Of a DNA stretch of 64,000 nucleotides, positions 1 to 11,615 are shown one piece after another. The notes beneath the pieces are model-generated. The model saw only the letters and a program-made list of their open reading frames with translations. It searched no databases and was not told the origin of the DNA. The position numbers and the translations under genes were made by a program. Location: the NCBI GenBank assembly GCA_002189035.1, contig CM007992.1, forward strand, positions 1,302,001 through 1,366,000, given 5' to 3'. The number at the start of each line of letters is the position of its first letter. Within the stretch, counting starts at the first letter, position 1. This DNA comes from Utricularia gibba (Eukaryota; Streptophyta; Magnoliopsida; Lamiales; Lentibulariaceae).

Positions 1-1787
1 ATTTCGGTCTTATTGGTAAGGCTAAAGGGGGAGAGCTTCTTCTAAAACTGGGGTTTCAGATCATGGAGAAGGATGGAGGATTCGAGATTTTCCGGCAGGC
101 GCAGGGGGAGAAACCGGCAGACAGAACTGCTCGGAGTCAATCCAAGACATCCTTCAGTGTTCCGAGTCCCAAGCTGTCTGGTCGCGCAGGACCTTGGAGT
201 CCTCGCAGTCCACAGAGAGCTTCTTCTGCCGCCGAGCTTCAAGAGATTGATGATCTAAATCTTGATGAACCTGCTCCCGCTCCTCCTCATCCTCCACAAA
301 CCTCAAATACCAAGAACCTGGAGGAAAAAGCAGAGGAGAATGATTTCCCTGATTTCGATGTAGTTGACAAGGGTGTGGAGATTGAGGTCAAAGAGAAAGA
401 CCGTGGAGAGGAAGAAGATGAGGAGCACTCGGACAACTTTTCTGACAAGGGAACAGTTTCGAGTGAAGTTGTTAAGGAAGTTGTCCAGGATCCTTACCAC
501 GTCAATCGGCTGTCAGAGCTCGACTCCATTGCTCTGCAGATCAAGGCTCTGGAATCTATGATGGGAGAGGATATGGTTGAAGCTGAAAAGAATGACGAAG
601 AAGAAGCTCCAGCGCAGTTGCTGGATGCGGATGAAGATAAAGTGACGAGGGAGTTTCTTCAGCTACTTGAAGATGATGTTCAAGACTTCGAATTCAAGAG
701 CCTGAATCCCGGTGATGGTCTTGCTCTTAAATTGTCAGGGAGCAACGAAGAGGGGGAAACTGAGGCTTTCCTGAGTGATTTGGGGAAAGGATTGGGATCC
801 ATTGTTCAGACCGGAAACCGAGGATTCTTGGCAGCCATGAATCCACTGGACACTCCGGTAGCTAGAAAAGATACACCGAAGCTTGCCATGCAGTTATCCA
901 AGCCAATGGTGATTCGATCAGAGAAAGTTTCTGGTTTTGAGTTGTTCCAGAAAATTGCTGCAGTGGGGCTGCAAGAACTCACCTCTGGGATTCTCTCAGT
1001 GATGCCTATGGATGAGCTCATGGGGAAAACGGCAGAGCAGATTGCATTTGAAGGTATTGCATCGGCGATCATTCTCGGCAGAAATAAAGAAGGAGCAAGT
1101 TCCAGTGCTGCACGCACCGTCGGCGCCCTGAAGTCCATGGCGAATGCGATGAACGTCGGTCGTAAAGATCGGATTTCCTCCGGAATATGGAATGTGGGCG
1201 AGGATCCTTTAACTGTGGACGAGATTCTACCGTTTTCCATCCAAAAAATCGAGAGCATGGCCATGGAAGCGCTGAAAATCCAAGCAGACGCCACCGAAGA
1301 AGAAGCTCCCTTCGACGTTTCACCCGGAAAAGCTTCCGATAATATGTTCACCTCCGCAGTTCCAGTCGACGACTGGGCGAAGGAGAACAAAAACAAGGCG
1401 GCAGAGGCGATCACGGTCGCCGTAGTCATCCAACTGCGTGATCCCCTGAGGCAATACGAGGCCGTCGGCGGCCCGATGCTTGCGCTTATCCAAGTCAGCG
1501 CCGCCGTGGGAGAGAAAGCCGAGGAAGCGAACAAGTATAAAGTTGGGAGCCTTCAAGTGGGTGGAGTGAAGGTGAGAAATCCAGGGAAAAGCAACTCTTG
1601 GGACGGAGAGAAACAAGAGCTGACGGCATTGCAATGGCTTGTGGCGCACGGGCTCGCGAAGGCGGGTAGCAAGAAGGGGAAACGCCCGCCGGCGAAGGGA
1701 TCCGACGTCTTGTGGAGCTTGACGGCGCGTGTGATGGCGGACATGTGGCTGACACCCATCAGAAATCCGGACGTGAAGCTCACGTAG
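1..1787 (+). CDS. PMI1: PLASTID MOVEMENT IMPAIRED 1 (PMI1), 3' part of gene
   Basis: The reading frame is open from base 3, so the 5' end lies outside the window; the methionine at 63 is probably internal. About 595 residues are visible without an intron. The upstream residues GKAKGGELLLKLGFQIM look like the end of the N-terminal NT-C2 domain. An acidic linker follows, then the conserved C-terminal block with DLGKGLGSIVQTGNRGFLAA, MPMDELMGKTAEQIAFEGIA and NKEGASSSAARTVGALKSM. QIRDPLRR-like text (VIQLRDPLRQYEAVGGP) is near the end. These motifs match PMI1 rather than the PMIR relatives, as I recall the families. PMI1 is a plant-specific cytoplasmic/plasma-membrane protein needed for chloroplast and nuclear photorelocation through chloroplast actin filaments. 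The frame is intact to the TAG stop. Its neighbour INTS9 is convergent. Confidence 0.92.
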   Translation, partial: FGLIGKAKGGELLLKLGFQIMEKDGGFEIFRQAQGEKPADRTARSQSKTSFSVPSPKLSGRAGPWSPRSPQRASSAAELQEIDDLNLDEPAPAPPHPPQTSNTKNLEEKAEENDFPDFDVVDKGVEIEVKEKDRGEEEDEEHSDNFSDKGTVSSEVVKEVVQDPYHVNRLSELDSIALQIKALESMMGEDMVEAEKNDEEEAPAQLLDADEDKVTREFLQLLEDDVQDFEFKSLNPGDGLALKLSGSNEEGETEAFLSDLGKGLGSIVQTGNRGFLAAMNPLDTPVARKDTPKLAMQLSKPMVIRSEKVSGFELFQKIAAVGLQELTSGILSVMPMDELMGKTAEQIAFEGIASAIILGRNKEGASSSAARTVGALKSMANAMNVGRKDRISSGIWNVGEDPLTVDEILPFSIQKIESMAMEALKIQADATEEEAPFDVSPGKASDNMFTSAVPVDDWAKENKNKAAEAITVAVVIQLRDPLRQYEAVGGPMLALIQVSAAVGEKAEEANKYKVGSLQVGGVKVRNPGKSNSWDGEKQELTALQWLVAHGLAKAGSKKGKRPPAKGSDVLWSLTARVMADMWLTPIRNPDVKLT

Positions 1788-2621
1788 AAAGAAGCAAACG
1801 AAGGTCAAATTCTAATTGCTTTTGCAAGGAATGAAACGATGAAAGGGGTATATAAACAGCGGTGTGAAAAAATGTTTTCTTGATATTTTCAATTGAGAGT
1901 TTATGTTGACTCAATCAATTATGTTAATATATTTTATGTTTTTTATAATAAAAGTATAGAAATTAAATAATATTTAATTTAAAAATAAGAATTTGAATTA
2001 TATAAAAATAAATATATATTCATATTCTATATTTTTTATACGCTATATTTTACAAAATGAGAATGTAATAGAAAAATATACTTAGAAATGTACTAAAATA
2101 ATATTTTAGGACATGTACATGTATTGATTTTTAATTTTCATTTTCACGTAAAATTCCAAATCTATCATCTAGTTAAAAATAAATTGTTGATTTTAAAGGA
2201 TAAACATATAAATTAGTGTTCTCTAAAATTTTTAAAATCTTTTTTTATTTTTCAGAAGTAAAAATAGTTTTGTTTTAAAATAATTTTAATTATAAAATTA
2301 ATTCTATTAAAAATATTTTTAAAATTATAACTACAAAAGTTATTTTTGAAAAAAAATAATTGATTAATTCTACTCTTATTTTTACTTTTTAAAAATAATT
2401 TTAAAAAATAAAAATAGATTTCAAAAATTTTCCAAAATACTGATCAAATTTGTAATAAAAAGTAAAATAAAAAGGTAAACTTGACTCAATACTACTTAAT
2501 TGAAAAATTAGTAGTAAATAAAATGTTATTTTGTTATGATTTACTTTTTCATTCTTTTTATTAGGGGGAAGTACAAAAAAAAAAAGTAAGAATATGCCCT
2601 AAGCTTTTGACAGAAATTCAT
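1788..2621. other. AT-rich convergent intergenic region
   Basis: This is the 3' flank shared by PMI1 (+) and INTS9 (-). It is very AT-rich and has many poly-A/T runs. I found no coding exon on either strand. In particular, the C-terminal domain expected after the last INTS9 exon is not here. Confidence 0.7.
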
Positions 2622-5600
2622 TCAGTTTTGGAAATCATCGGTTACAACATTTGGCTGCACAGCTCCTTGTTTATCATTTGGTGAGGAGAGCGTGTACCTT
2701 CCTCTTTCCATGGTGAGCACTCCCTTCAGTTTCGAAACCTGCACATCATGCCCTCCGACCTTCTCAAACCGGAGTTGCTGCGCCAGTTGGACGTCAATAT
2801 CGATCACCGGAGCATCATCCTTCGTGTATGGAATGAAGACCTCCCTGCCCTCTGAGTAGTAGCTCAATGGAAGTGAAGTTTGGGAAGCCCCCAGCTTGTA
2901 CCTTAGTGCTTCAGGAAACTGAACCGAGTAGAAATCATCATTTTTTCATTGACCCCAGCTCAAGAAGATGGTATTGAAGAGAAGGTGAACAGTACCAGGA
3001 CCTGTCGTGGTTGCAATGTCTTCAGGAGATTGTGTGTTTTGTCTGGCCTGAGAAAAGGTGATTGGCAAGTTGCAAACCATCAGCACGAGAATGGATGCAT
3101 TTCCAGGTAAAAAACAATTCTTATCGAGGAACAGACTATGCTTGGAACTGTGGCGGTGCTAAAAGCTAAAGGAAACAGAAAGCTCCGGCAAGAAGAAAAG
3201 GTGAAGAATAAGAAAAATACTGTTGTTCGGAGATAAATGAGCACTTGAGAACTTGTATTTCGACCGGCTTGAAAGGTAACAAAGCAAGCTCGGCATCCAC
3301 TTCTTCCTGCTCACCAATCAAAACACGCAGAACCAATCACAATGTCTATGATGCTCTCAAAGTTGTATCCTACCAGAAGGTGAAGTGAAAGGAAATCTTG
3401 TAGGGGCATGTAGTGAAGTAAAATGACCTCCAGAACAATTAGGGAATTTTTATCTCCACACCATCTTCGCAGCAAATGAACGACAGGTCCAAGCCGTAGA
3501 CTCCAGTGTGGACAAAAGACGATGCAAGGTTCCTGCCAAGTTTTTCTATGTACTGGTGTTAGCAAGCAAGCAAACAAATGAAAAAAAAAATCGTAATAGC
3601 AATTCCCAACAAGCCAGCAACCACGTATTCCAACAATTGAACAGGTGCCTATTGTGTATAGAAAAGCCAGGTTCTCGCACAAAACATCAAGTGCATATTA
3701 AAGTGGCAGAAGGCTTTTCGCAGATAGAATGTGCAGATATTCGATAAATCTTACAAAAGCTTGACCGAATGAACAGCAGAAAATACATTAAGTCTTCCAT
3801 CTTTTAACATCTCCAGATGAGTAAACAATGGATGTCCACTGCAGAGCTATTACATTGAAAAGAAGGAAAGTGCTAAAAACGGCAAAGAGGTTTATTCCAA
3901 GGCTATGAATACGAAGCTGCAACACTTTAATGAGATGTACCTGGTTTTGCAGTTCATGGTGCAACCATTCCGGAATGATACTAGTAAATGCCATTAGTTC
4001 TTCTGCGACAGAAGAAATGAAAAAAATGGGCACCTGCAGCAAAAGGACTCGCTTAGGCAACTGCAAGAGAAAAACATTTTAAAACTTCAAATAAATGACG
4101 ACGGAAATGAGTGAATCTAAACAAAACTATTACAATCAATGTAAACTATATAATATGATTCAGAAAAGATGTTTTGGTATGTAGAATGGGATAACCAAAC
4201 AAAATTTGAAAAACATCCCTGGGAAATTAGAAATAAATCGTGTAGCTTCTGATCAACACTTGAATGAAATGCTGAACTTGAAATGAATAAATAAAATGAA
4301 ATTTTGGGGAAAAAAAGAAGGTAGGAAAACAGGTATCGTTAAGAGAATTTTTCCAGCAGTGTATGGGGTTAATTCATTTTAAAGAGTTTGAGAATAATCT
4401 TGTTCTAGTTAATTCAATATACCTGAACATCCTCTGATGCTAAGCGGCGTGATAACTGCTCCAGTAGCAGCAGAATGATCCCAACACATCCCAAAGGTAT
4501 CAAAACAGAACCACCAGCTCTTACAGAGTTGATGGAGCAGGCGCATATGAAATCTATCTTCTCCATCATCTCCATGTATTCATGAACATCTTGCAATGAG
4601 GCACTTCAAACAAGATTTAAATTCACAAACCATATCGGGTTTACTGATAATTAAACTACCAAGGAGGGGAAATGGTAGCAGGCAAGCGAGTACCTTGAAT
4701 TTGGAATGTGGGCATCAGCTGAGCTCGAAGAATCATCATCAGATCTACCTGGACAATTCAGACAATTGATGTCTGAATAGATAATGGCATCAGCTGTCTG
4801 GACAGCCATAAGGTCAAAATTCATTGCAGCAGATGATGAAAATAGAGCATTTGGAATCCAGGCAATACTTGCTTTCGGTACTGAGATAGTCCAATTACAT
4901 GAGCCTATTTCAAATCCGGAACTAAATGCTTTTATGATCAAAGTGCCATCATGGCAAAATTCCTCAGCCAGCTTAAGAGAACGAACATTCAGCATGCAGG
5001 ACTTCACATCAGCTGCGCTGGATGTAGTCCTCGTTAGATCTTATGCTAGGAATATATAATAATTAACATCAAAAGAGAGCTTAAAACGAAAGAAGAATTT
5101 GTATAAATAAAATCAGCCCGTCAGCATAGACTAATAGAGATTTAAGTAGTCATAAGAAAATAAAGCAGCATATCCAATCATATTTCACACAGAGCAATAT
5201 AAAAACCTTAAGTATTATACCTGTAGAGCGGCATCCAACCTCCAAACTTGTTCCCATTCTCACCACATATAATCCGTTTCAATTCTTGAGGGAGCAATTC
5301 AAGTTCATCCCATGCCATCCAATGAGGGTTAATCGATCCAGGTCCATAAAATTGCTTATATTCTTTATGCATGTCAACAAGATCATCCATCATTAGTTTC
5401 CCAAGTCTAGCTGCAGCCTCCGTAGCATATACCTGAGAACCACCTCACACCATAAGCAACATAATATCATATTGTTTTTTTTTAAAGGAATACGAAACCG
5501 AACGTAAGCACAACTTCACTTACCTTGGCTGAGAAATCATCAATACGGGTCAGAAATGGCAACCCAAGCATGCCTCTATGGCTTGATATCAACACAAAAT

Positions 5601-6016
5601 CAATGGATGAAACATTGAATAATTGCATACTCTTCACAGTTCTATAAAGGGGCTCGGCACAAATCAAACTGTTCACATCAAGATGCTCACTTTCATCGTT
5701 CAAGTGCAATCCTGGACTGTTTTCACCGGATAAAATTTTCTCGTTTTCATATATCCCTTTCGACTTAACAGGGATAGGAGAGAAGACAGCCAGAGGTGAA
5801 AGATCCAAGGGGCAATCCAGCAGCACCCGAAAACCACCTATATCCAAAATGTGGCAGGATGGAAAATTTGAACCACTCCCATTGCTTAAGCATGTCTGGA
5901 GTAAAAAAAAATTTACATATCAGATCAAAGGAACTACTCGGGAAGGAGAAATGTGGAAAAATCAAGAAGACAACACATAATGATCACGCACGAAGTAAGA
6001 GAAATACAATTTTCAT
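2622..6016 (-). CDS. INTS9: Integrator complex subunit 9 homologue (multi-exon)
   Basis: Homologue of INTS9, the catalytically inactive metallo-beta-lactamase/beta-CASP partner of INTS11 in the nuclear Integrator RNA-cleavage module. Exons placed by splice sites and phase: 6016-6008 (a 9-nt coding piece, MKI), 5895-5524 (TCLSNGSGSNFPSCHILDIG, LDCPLDLSPLAVFSP), 5432-5221 (MMDDLVDMHKEYKQFYGP, GGWMPLY), 5017-4694, 4603-4423 (SVRAGGSVLIPLGCVG), 4033-3941 (VPIFFISSVAEELMAF), 3545-3428 (TWQEPCIVFCPHWSLRLGP), 3306-3221 (ALLPFKP), 3047-2996 (LLKTLQP) and 2918-2622 (SLPLSYYSEG, KLKGVLTMERGRY). One exon expected between 3941 and 3545 could not be placed. The protein ends about 20 residues after the KLKGVL strand, so the C-terminal INTS11-binding domain seems absent. 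The gene may be truncated or partly decayed. Confidence 0.85.
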
Positions 6017-7600
6017 CTAAAAAGACCCACACAGAAATGGGATTCCACAACACAGGAAGCTTACAAACTCCATTAAACTCGACTGTGCAAAAAATATCCA
6101 CAAGGAAATGGGATTCCACGGCCTAGAAAGCGCAAAGAGTCAAAACGGGCAGAAGGGGCACGCTATCCTATTGGATTGAAATCCACCATCATAGCAAAAA
6201 CTCCCGACGCTAAACACGGCGGCACCCCGGCGCCCAGAGAGCGGCGAATGCAGGCGGCATAACGTTCGCTTGTGCCCCATCATCCACAACAATACAACAT
6301 CACGAAAGCGCCGGGGAAAATGTAGGAGTTTCGAAAATTGGTTTAGGGTATTTTAAATTATACCAAAACTTGTTTGCAAATTAATTTTAAATTATATTTA
6401 ATATTTTTAAAAACATTATATTTTAGTAATTAAAATTTCTCATCTGAAATTTATTTTCAAGTGCTACAACGGAGTTTAATGGTATTTTAAAATAATCTAT
6501 ATTTTTTTAAGATTGTATTTTTAAATAGTTATAATGAAGTTTATTGTATTTTTTAATATATTATTTTTAATCATCTATAACGATATTTAGTAATATTTCA
6601 AAATAAAGTATATTTTCAAAATATTATTTCTAAACAACTCAAATGAAAATTAGAAATGCATAGGAATTTATCAATATTATTATTACATTTGATGACAAAT
6701 AAAAATTTCAGATGAATGATTCATATATTATTTAACGAATTAATTTTTTTAATATTATTATATAAAGATTTCAAAATTTCATAGTACCAAAATACTGACT
6801 GGATTTTATAAATATTTTGAATAAATATGATAAAAAATGCAAAAATTGATGACTAACAAAATTAAAGAATAGGTCCTTAAAATATTGTTTTACATGCATC
6901 TAGTCTCCTCATTTGCATGGAGATCATGTTGCCATACCGCGTGGCTCGTGGCGTCCACAGGAACCAAGCCACAGAAAGAAACCAAGTTCCTGAAAAAGAT
7001 CAAATCTGGCAAATGGGATTAAATGGTTTGGGCACCAGTTTTAATGCTCAAGAAGTCATCTGCGACATCATGGTGTTTCGCCCTCATGAGACCAAAGCTC
7101 GGGAGGACACTAAACGGGTCAGATACAGAAGGATTCGTTCACCCCAAATGTATATATAAACAATGTGCAGATCGATGTTCTATTCCTAGAACGTGGTGGA
7201 AGCAGAACTGCCACAGCATACAAGCAGCATTCATTACACAGACACCATTTCATCACTTTCACGGGCATAGAAATGTGTGTAGTCGCCACACACTTCCAGA
7301 TTATCATGATCATGCTCTAGCCTAGTCACAGTCTAACCAAAATGCCATCATTCAAGGTAAATATTCTAAAAAAACCTCAAAGAATGAGCATAGAAAGCAT
7401 CTATAAATAGGCAGCAGCCTTGGTGTCCCATACTGTGATTGTCTTTGAGTTTATTTCGAATTCGCTTACTTACCTTCACAAAAACAGTGAAAGAAAGCGC
7501 CATAAATTAATGTACCATTTTTCTATAACGCAAGCAGCCAACCAGAAAAAAGCTGGCTCATGCTATGGCCAGCTTCCAATGAGCGACCCAATGTGAGTAG
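6017..7600. other. INTS9 upstream region, AT-rich spacer and PPCS 3' flank
   Basis: Bases 6017-6320 are more GC-balanced and are the likely INTS9 5' UTR and promoter. Bases 6330-6900 are strongly AT-rich with repeated short A/T motifs. Bases 6900-7600 are of mixed composition and lie beyond the stop of the ligase gene, so they are probably its 3' UTR and flank. The short open frames here have no recognisable protein family and no splice context. Confidence 0.55.
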
Positions 7601-9657
7601 CTACGTCTCTGAAAATAAATAAGCCGAATGCCTTTCCACAATGAGCTTGATAAGTGGCTCCTCAACATCAGCATCTGCTTGAGTCTTGTCCCTTGCAACA
7701 ACAATGTTACCGCTCTTCGTAACGACCGTGACTTCCTCTTTACGAGTCAGAAGCTCATTAGCAACCACCATGTGGACATTGTAGTTTTTAAGGGCAACTG
7801 CAGCCTTGTCAAGAAGAATCTGGGCATCTGTCTCCAACTACAACATTGGACAAAGACACAGCATCACAAGACTATCAACATTTTCGAGTGAACAACCTTC
7901 ATCATCAGCCTATACGTTTACATGCTAATTCATCATGTCATATGTCATAGGAAGTAATACAACATAGTTGATGCAGGTTACGCAAATGTGGCACTGATCA
8001 AGCACTTGAAAAAGGCTCCGTCACTGACAAAAAACAAGGAGAGCGCAATCTCACCTTAAAGGATATGCAAAAGGCCGATGGTGCCCAATCCGTCCTCAAT
8101 ATTGAAAGCATTTTAGGCACTTGAGCAAGTCGCATGTCGAGGGGACCAGAACTAGACTGAATTTTATGCATTGTCTGGTTAATAAAAGGATGTCAGGGCA
8201 TTGTTCACTCATATGCGAAAAGATCCAAAAAAAAAAAAAATAGAACTGCCATAAATTAGCTATACTCAGACTAAAAATCTCGGAATTATTTGTTAACCAA
8301 AATGAAACAATAATTAAAATTTAGCATATCTTGTTAAGATGAGCATGCTAGTTATTTTCGCTTCTCAAGATTTAAGATCTAGAATATGGTGTTATGAGTA
8401 GCTGATTTTTACCATTGTCTCCCAAGGAACATAAAAATCAGAAACTGCTGCAGCCAGATAAAACATAGCACGATCACCCAAATTCCTCAATGAAAGTGCT
8501 ACCAACTGCAGAATCTGCACAATATAAATCATTGAACATAATTTTCTTCAACCTCCAATGGTGGACAATAACTCCTCAAAAAGCATATAAAATACGAACG
8601 TTGAAGTTCATAAGATAGACAATCAGTGTTTTGAGAGCAAAATGACCTGAAGATACTCAAAAATCGTTGTAAAGGGAGCTTCAGTAAGGTGTCCTGAGTA
8701 ACAGCCTGTGAAAGAGTTGCATCCATGTTCAGTGTTCCTATCATATCAGCTGCTAGCATCAGAATGATGAAAAATATGATAGAAAGTGGGTGCTCACTGC
8801 ACGATGGTTACCGATGGCCCTCTTCACCGCTAACTCGTGAATTGGATCCACTAGCAAAACAAACATCAAATTTTCCTATTAGTAAAAAGGAAATCCTCTC
8901 GAGTACAGTAAGATACTACTTAGAAAATGGAGAGGGTACTTACCAGTTACAGTTGAGTTACCAGTTACTTGAAAGCATTCGACTATGGGATCTTCAGGAA
9001 GAGCCCTGCAATATGGCTGGCAAGATCCTCTGCTTGCAGTTAAAGCAAGAAAGGAGAAAGTAAAGTTTTGAGTATTTTTCCAATGCTCTGCAAATGTAAC
9101 TAGAATCACCAAGGACCCACCTGCGGTAGAGAAATATAACAGAGTATCCAGCCTTCAGAAAGTATCTGAAATCACAAAAAAACAGTTCAATGCAACTAGA
9201 AAGAAAAACTCAATTTCATTTGACCTGACGATGGACTTACTCAGTGGATGCTGCTCCTCTATGACCTGAGCTGAAATTATCTATATAACGAACACATCTT
9301 TGTTCCAAAGGAACAGTAGTCCCCCAGATGTCACACACACGACTCTGCCAGCCCTTCCATCCTCTGGAAAACAATTACAAAGCTAACGATGTTAAAAACA
9401 GAATGTAAAGTCTAGGTAGATGTCAGAACAAGACTGAAACGTAGCATTATGAGCAGTAATAGAAAGAAAACCGAATTGCACAATGGAACTATCTGTGAAT
9501 CAGTATTTAACTTGCCTCCACGTGAACAGTTTATTTCAATAAAACTTTGCAACTTTCTCTTAATATCATCACTATCTTTTAGAGAAGGAGCGTGGTCAAA
9601 GAAAGATTTGATTTCCTCATAATGTGTCATCATTGCTGAACCGTTTCTGGCGTCCAT
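7601..9657 (-). CDS. Phosphopantothenate-cysteine ligase (PPCS/CoaB type), two frameshifts
   Basis: Eukaryotic PPCS joins 4'-phosphopantothenate and cysteine in CoA synthesis. Nine exons fit GT-AG or GC-AG sites: 9657-9516, 9363-9241, 9165-9121, 9029-8944, 8850-8798, 8705-8647, 8514-8413, 8174-8055 and 7837-7601. They give about 322 residues if two bases are restored, close to plant PPCS length. Landmarks in order: [130 protein letters not shown]. Exon 2 lacks one base inside the glycine-rich motif (five G at 9321-9325). Exon 6 lacks one base at the LKLPF codon (near 8675-8680). All other exon phases agree. The cause is either two sequencing errors or a recent pseudogene. Confidence 0.88.
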
Positions 9658-11615
9658 CAAAAGAATCTGCTAGTGCTGAAAACAAGAATCGAGAATTTAA
9701 GATTGCATAGATAATCTCAAGCGTTTACTACCAACATTGTTTCCTGTATCAAATCTCTCATCATCCCATGATTTGCAAACAAAAAAAAAACAGAAGCATG
9801 CAGATCAAAGAAAAAAGCAGAAAAAGATAGTCTTCATTTCTCCAAAAAAATTATAAATAAATCTCACTTTTCAGTGAGAAGCGTGTCCTATTTTGAAAAG
9901 CAACAGAAGCTAATACCTCTCCCTCCCTACTCACAAGTATAAATAGGACATCGGGCGCGTAGATCCAGACTGAAGTCCAATTAATGTCCAAGTACATAGC
10001 CGTAACGTGCAGTACCCATGAAAGTTGATAGACGCAAAAACCCCCCACCTACACAGCAATCAAAAATCAATCACCACATTCAATCATAGCCCTACGCTCC
10101 AATACATCCTTAGCTTCAGCAAATTGTGAGCAGTTAAACTCCCCTAAATAACAATAAATGATCAAGTAGGCCAGTAGGTAGAATTTTGAGACATCTAGAA
10201 GGATCCTCATATTTACGCATGTGCTTTGGAGATGAGGAGGATTGAAAGGAACTCTGGTGTTCACTTTCGAGTGATGTTGATGGTCGCAAATCAACATCTA
10301 GAAATTTGATGGCATTTATAGGAGGAGGGTGTCATGGCAGTCAATGCTACATTAATATTTTGCTTTATCACCGATTGAAGAGAAATATAATACGGCTACT
10401 GAAGCCTACAAGGAATGAAGAATAAGTTCTTGAGAACTCTTGGCATTAAGCCAGGGGAATAAGAGTTAGTGTCCGAGAGTAAGACTGCATCCATCTCGAA
10501 AACAATGGTTCACATGCACTTGGAAAAAGATCCATACGAAGGAAAATGGATCTAATACGGTGATGAAGATGCAACCTAAAGGGATTTTTTACTTCAATTT
10601 AATAGCTATCGGATTGAAAAATTCATCCATGTCTGGAAGGGGAGAATTGAATGAGTCCCTCCTCCACACAACAAAAGGGGTGCGTGACTCAGCACCAATC
10701 TGGACGGAAAAACTGAAAAGGAGGAAAGCGCCGAGATCGGCGGCCGGTGGAGAATTATCGAAGATGGGTGGGGTTTTCAGGCAGCTGCTAGCAGTTGCCG
10801 TCTGAGGTTAGGAAACACTAGGGATTACCTATGGAACGTTAAATTTTCGAGTTGAGGGTGCGCCGGTGAGTGATTTGGTTGCTAATTCGATCGAACAAAT
10901 TATGACCGAATTCCGATTTTCAGTTTTCCGGGCCAAGATATTAAATTTCATGGGTGAAGAGTTCAATCATTCACACGATCGCGAATGTAGAACTGAAGAA
11001 CACAGTATCTTTTTTTTCAATGGCAACTGAAGAACACAGTATCGTTTCCCATTTCCTAAACCTTGGAAAACGATACGCAGTTCAAATTAAGGTTTTTTCC
11101 ACTGAATCAGTGCCAATTCTCAAGACCATGCTTGCACAACAGGGAGTATTTTGGTAGGATCTCGACAACGTTTACAACACAGAAAGGAAAGAACCAAGGC
11201 AGGAGATGCGATTTGAGTAAGAAAATCAGTCAAGTAAATACCTGCTGAATGCGAGCTCCCTCCGTTCGGAGTTGAGGGTGGTAGCGATTCCCGGCGACGA
11301 GTGTGGTGCCCTCTACAGTCGAGCCAGCCAATTTGTCTCTCTATCTCCGTCTAAACATTCTAATCTACTATTTTTTTTATAATTAAAATTACATTTCTAA
11401 ATTTTAAAAATTAAAAAAAACAAACAAAACAAAACAAAATAAGCACTAACTAACTTGATCCTTTTCCTACGTGTCAGTCGTGCAAATTTACCTTAAAAAA
11501 TCTGCCTGCGTTAATGCAACTCGTACGGATCTGAATGAATCGCCGGCGCTACAAGGAAAAAGGATTAAACACGGGAGACGTGGTGGTGGCAGCCGCAGCC
11601 CACGTCACCTTCCGA
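9658..11615. other. PPCS upstream region and RCC1-gene 3' flank
   Basis: I found no protein-coding exon I can support. A GC-richer stretch at about 10640-10880 could be a 5' leader or promoter of the ligase gene. The rest is of mixed to AT-rich composition, with A-rich tracts near 11370-11440. Small open frames here have no family signature. Confidence 0.45.

Noticed and set aside
806-1808. Long minus-strand open frames opposite PMI1
   Set aside because: They mirror the PMI1 coding frame and lose to its conserved protein sequence.
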